From assembly GCA_013811975.1 (NCBI GenBank), contig JACCUF010000076.1:1-7510 (forward strand): a stretch of 7,510 nt of DNA, in the 5' to 3' direction. Positions 6,419 to 7,510 of this stretch are shown piece by piece. Made by a program: the position numbers and the translations under genes. The notes under the pieces are model-generated. The model had not been told where the DNA came from. It did not search any database and saw only the letters and a list, made by a program, of their open reading frames with translations. Positions within the stretch are counted from its first letter, which is position 1; every line of letters begins with the position of its first letter. This DNA comes from Geodermatophilaceae bacterium. GTDB taxonomy: Bacteria > Actinomycetota > Actinomycetes > Mycobacteriales > Geodermatophilaceae.

Positions 6419-7069
6419 TCAACCGGTCGGGGTTACCGACGTCTCTACGGTCGAGGACGGTGCAGATGTATCCGCAGTCGTGGAGGCTTCTTCGGGTTCG
6501 GCTGTCGGGGACGAGGATGTGGGACGGGGCTGGGCTGTTGATGTCTGACTCTGTTGGGGTGCGTTGCCCGTGCTTGTGGGCCTGGGCGTGGATGCCGGAT
6601 CCGAGGATGTGGGCTGCGGTGTTCCCGCCGTTCCCGACTCCGACGTAGTCAACGTATTCGACGAGTCCTTCTCGATGATGTCCACAATGCGCTGTTCGTA
6701 CGCGGTGAGCCGGGCCTGCAGTTGTGAGAGCGGAACGCCTTGGATGTTCCTGCCGAACTCGGCGATCTCCTCCCACAGCACGGCGAGTTCGGCCATGCCG
6801 ACCTCGCTGAGGGGGCCGTCCAGAGTGATCACGAGTTGGGTCGCCAGTGCGTAGGTGACGCAGGAGACACAGTTGTAGTTCACTGCTGCGGCAAGGTTGC
6901 GCGGTACGACGATGTTTGCCTGGCCCAGCACCAGAACGACCTGGAAGCCCACTGCCACGGCGGCGCAATCAGTGCAGCTCGCGAAGGCGTAGGCCTCCCT
7001 GCTGACATTCTCTCGATGAATCTGCTGAAAGCTCTTGCGCGGTAGCTGAATACGAGTAGACTCGAACAC
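6419..7069 (-). CDS. Uncharacterised protein with two CxxC motifs and Ser/Thr/Pro tail, probably 5'-truncated
   Basis: From a GTG at 7069 the frame encodes 216 residues. Residues about 25-135 look like a real conserved segment: AYAFASCTDC (26-35), VAVGFQVVLVLGQ (38-50), then NYNCVSCVTYALATQLVIT (64-82), giving CxxC pairs at 32-35 and 67-70. An amphipathic helical stretch follows (WEEIAEFGRNIQGVPLSQLQ, 99-118). From memory this resembles the C-terminal part of a family of uncharacterised actinobacterial proteins, some annotated as putative peptide zinc metalloproteases; in those a further conserved region precedes the SCTDC motif. Here that region is missing and the sequence upstream is the DUF222 gene on the other strand. 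Residues 136-216 are a low-complexity Ser/Thr/Pro/Glu tail. No ATG, Shine-Dalgarno or TAnnnT motif precedes the GTG. I infer a gene fragment (pseudogene), but a short functional protein is possible. The frame stays open to 7366, but that part is only the shadow of the opposite gene. Confidence 0.55.
   Translation of the reverse strand: MFESTRIQLPRKSFQQIHRENVSREAYAFASCTDCAAVAVGFQVVLVLGQANIVVPRNLAAAVNYNCVSCVTYALATQLVITLDGPLSEVGMAELAVLWEEIAEFGRNIQGVPLSQLQARLTAYEQRIVDIIEKDSSNTLTTSESGTAGTPQPTSSDPASTPRPTSTGNAPQQSQTSTAQPRPTSSSPTAEPEEASTTADTSAPSSTVETSVTPTG
6512..6613. repeat. In-frame 12-bp direct repeat in the Ser/Thr/Pro-rich tail
   Basis: CGAGGATGTGGG occurs at 6512-6523 and again at 6602-6613, exactly 90 bp (30 codons) apart. 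Both copies encode PTSS on the minus strand, within QPTSSD and RPTSSS, with a related PRPTST between them. This fits tail growth by repeat slippage or duplication in a low-complexity linker. Confidence 0.5.
7035..7062 (+). promoter_or_regulatory. Promoter of the DUF222 gene (leaderless)
   Basis: A -35-like TTGCGC (7035-7040, four of six to TTGACA) and a -10 TAGACT (7057-7062) are separated by 16 bp. The -10 ends 7 nt before the ATG at 7070, so transcription would begin at or beside the start codon. The last base of the -10 is the first base of the LexA box, so bound LexA would cover the -10 and the initiation site. Confidence 0.65.
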
Positions 7070-7077
7070 ATGTTCGA
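7062..7077. promoter_or_regulatory. LexA/SOS box overlapping the DUF222 start codon
   Basis: TCGAACACATGTTCGA has perfect 6-bp palindromic arms (TCGAAC at 7062-7067, GTTCGA at 7072-7077) around ACAT. It matches the established mycobacterial/actinobacterial SOS-box consensus TCGAAC-N4-GTTCGA at all fixed positions. The ATG (7070-7072) uses its centre, so operator, initiation site and first codons coincide. DNA-damage induction of the downstream gene is inferred. SOS boxes are known upstream of 13E12-repeat genes in M. tuberculosis, which fits the gene identity. Confidence 0.85.
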
Positions 7078-7510
7078 AGACCTGCGGTACGCGGAATGGG
7101 AATCTGAGGTCGACCCACCCGAGGTCGACCTCGACGCCCTGCAGGCCCGCTACCCCTGGGCCCGCCGGCACTTCGAGGACGACCCCACCGACTGGTCCTA
7201 CGACCCGGCCATGCTCGCCGAACTCGACGCGATGGGACCACCGCCGCCGGAACGGATCCTGTTCGAGGAGGACCGGCCGCTGCACCAACGCGACCCCGAA
7301 TCGTTGTCCGATGCCGAGGCGATCACCCGTCTGGTCCAGGTCGAGGCCGACATCGCCGGCTCGCACGCCCTACGCGCCCAACTCATCGCCCTGGTCGCCG
7401 CTCAGCGCCCGGCCTCGGCCGACCGCCCCGCCGACCGGCCCGGCGCGGCCGGGCCAGCGACCGGTACGCGGGGCCGGGAAAGGTCAGCGAATGCAGCCGC
7501 GGAAGCAGAC
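7070..7510 (+). CDS. DUF222 / 13E12 repeat family protein (likely HNH endonuclease), 3'-partial
   Basis: The frame is open from the ATG at 7070 to the window edge (147 codons, no stop), so the gene continues beyond it. The N-terminus is acidic and Pro-rich (MFEDLRYAEWESEVDPPEVD), followed by SLSDAEAITRLVQVEADIAG (78-97) and HALRAQLIALVAAQRP. This helical opening is characteristic of actinobacterial DUF222 proteins (13E12 repeat family). In that family an HNH nuclease domain usually lies at the C-terminus; it would be outside the window, so nuclease function is not shown here. These genes are multicopy in many actinobacterial genomes and behave as accessory, possibly mobile, units. The start is fixed by the overlapping LexA box and the -10 motif 7 nt upstream. 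It opposes the truncated CxxC gene, whose frame runs into it. Identification rests on remembered family features and the SOS-box context. Confidence 0.75.
   Translation, partial: MFEDLRYAEWESEVDPPEVDLDALQARYPWARRHFEDDPTDWSYDPAMLAELDAMGPPPPERILFEEDRPLHQRDPESLSDAEAITRLVQVEADIAGSHALRAQLIALVAAQRPASADRPADRPGAAGPATGTRGRERSANAAAEAD

Noticed and set aside
7070..7366. N-terminal extension of the minus-strand CxxC frame up to an ATG at 7366
   Set aside because: This part is antisense to the DUF222 coding sequence, and the translation (Gly/Val/Arg-rich) looks like a shadow frame.

Overview
The window is high-GC, gene-dense DNA from a member of the Actinomycetes. The evidence is strong G/C third-position bias, GTG starts, Ala/Pro-rich linkers in the E2 protein, leaderless -10 motifs placed directly before start codons, a mycobacterial-type LexA box, and a DUF222/13E12-type gene. 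The order E2 - NAD(P)-binding epimerase - lipB matches, from memory, the Mycobacterium tuberculosis dlaT (Rv2215) - Rv2216 - lipB (Rv2217) block. I cannot name the family or genus from this sequence.

Layout from left to right: (1) 1-1806 (+), the E2 acyltransferase of a 2-oxo acid dehydrogenase complex, cut at its 5' end by the window edge. (2) 1841-2734 (+), a TIGR01777/SDR39U1-type atypical short-chain dehydrogenase, probably co-transcribed with E2. (3) 2739-4421 (-), a membrane protein with a kinase fold that has lost its catalytic residues (a pseudokinase), convergent with gene 2 and only 4 bp from it. (4) A strong hairpin at 4487-4531. (5) 4558-5541 (-), a divergent ribose-phosphate pyrophosphokinase (Prs) paralogue. 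(6) A 220-bp divergent intergenic region. (7) 5762-6412 (+), lipB, the octanoyltransferase. (8) 6419-7069 (-), a probably 5'-truncated protein of unknown function with two CxxC motifs and a Ser/Thr/Pro tail. (9) 7070 to the window end (+), the N-terminal part of a DUF222-type (13E12 repeat family, usually HNH endonuclease) gene, whose ATG lies inside a perfect LexA/SOS box.

Functionally, LipB makes the octanoyl-lysine precursor of the lipoyl groups carried by the E2 protein, so E2 and lipB form a lipoylation/central-carbon theme. The epimerase-like gene travels with them, but its role is unknown. The pseudokinase and prs pair sits inside this otherwise familiar block in the opposite orientation, and lipA, which usually follows lipB, is replaced by the truncated gene and the SOS-linked DUF222 gene. 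That makes the right end look like an accessory insertion point.

Regulation is unusually legible: four starts (pseudokinase, prs, lipB, DUF222 gene) each have a TAnnnT -10 hexamer ending 7-8 nt before the start codon, so all four are probably leaderless transcripts. I found no tRNA, rRNA, CRISPR array or complete mobile element. The most notable items are the pseudokinase with an extracytoplasmic domain, the SOS box fused to a leaderless start codon, and the truncated CxxC gene that abuts it.
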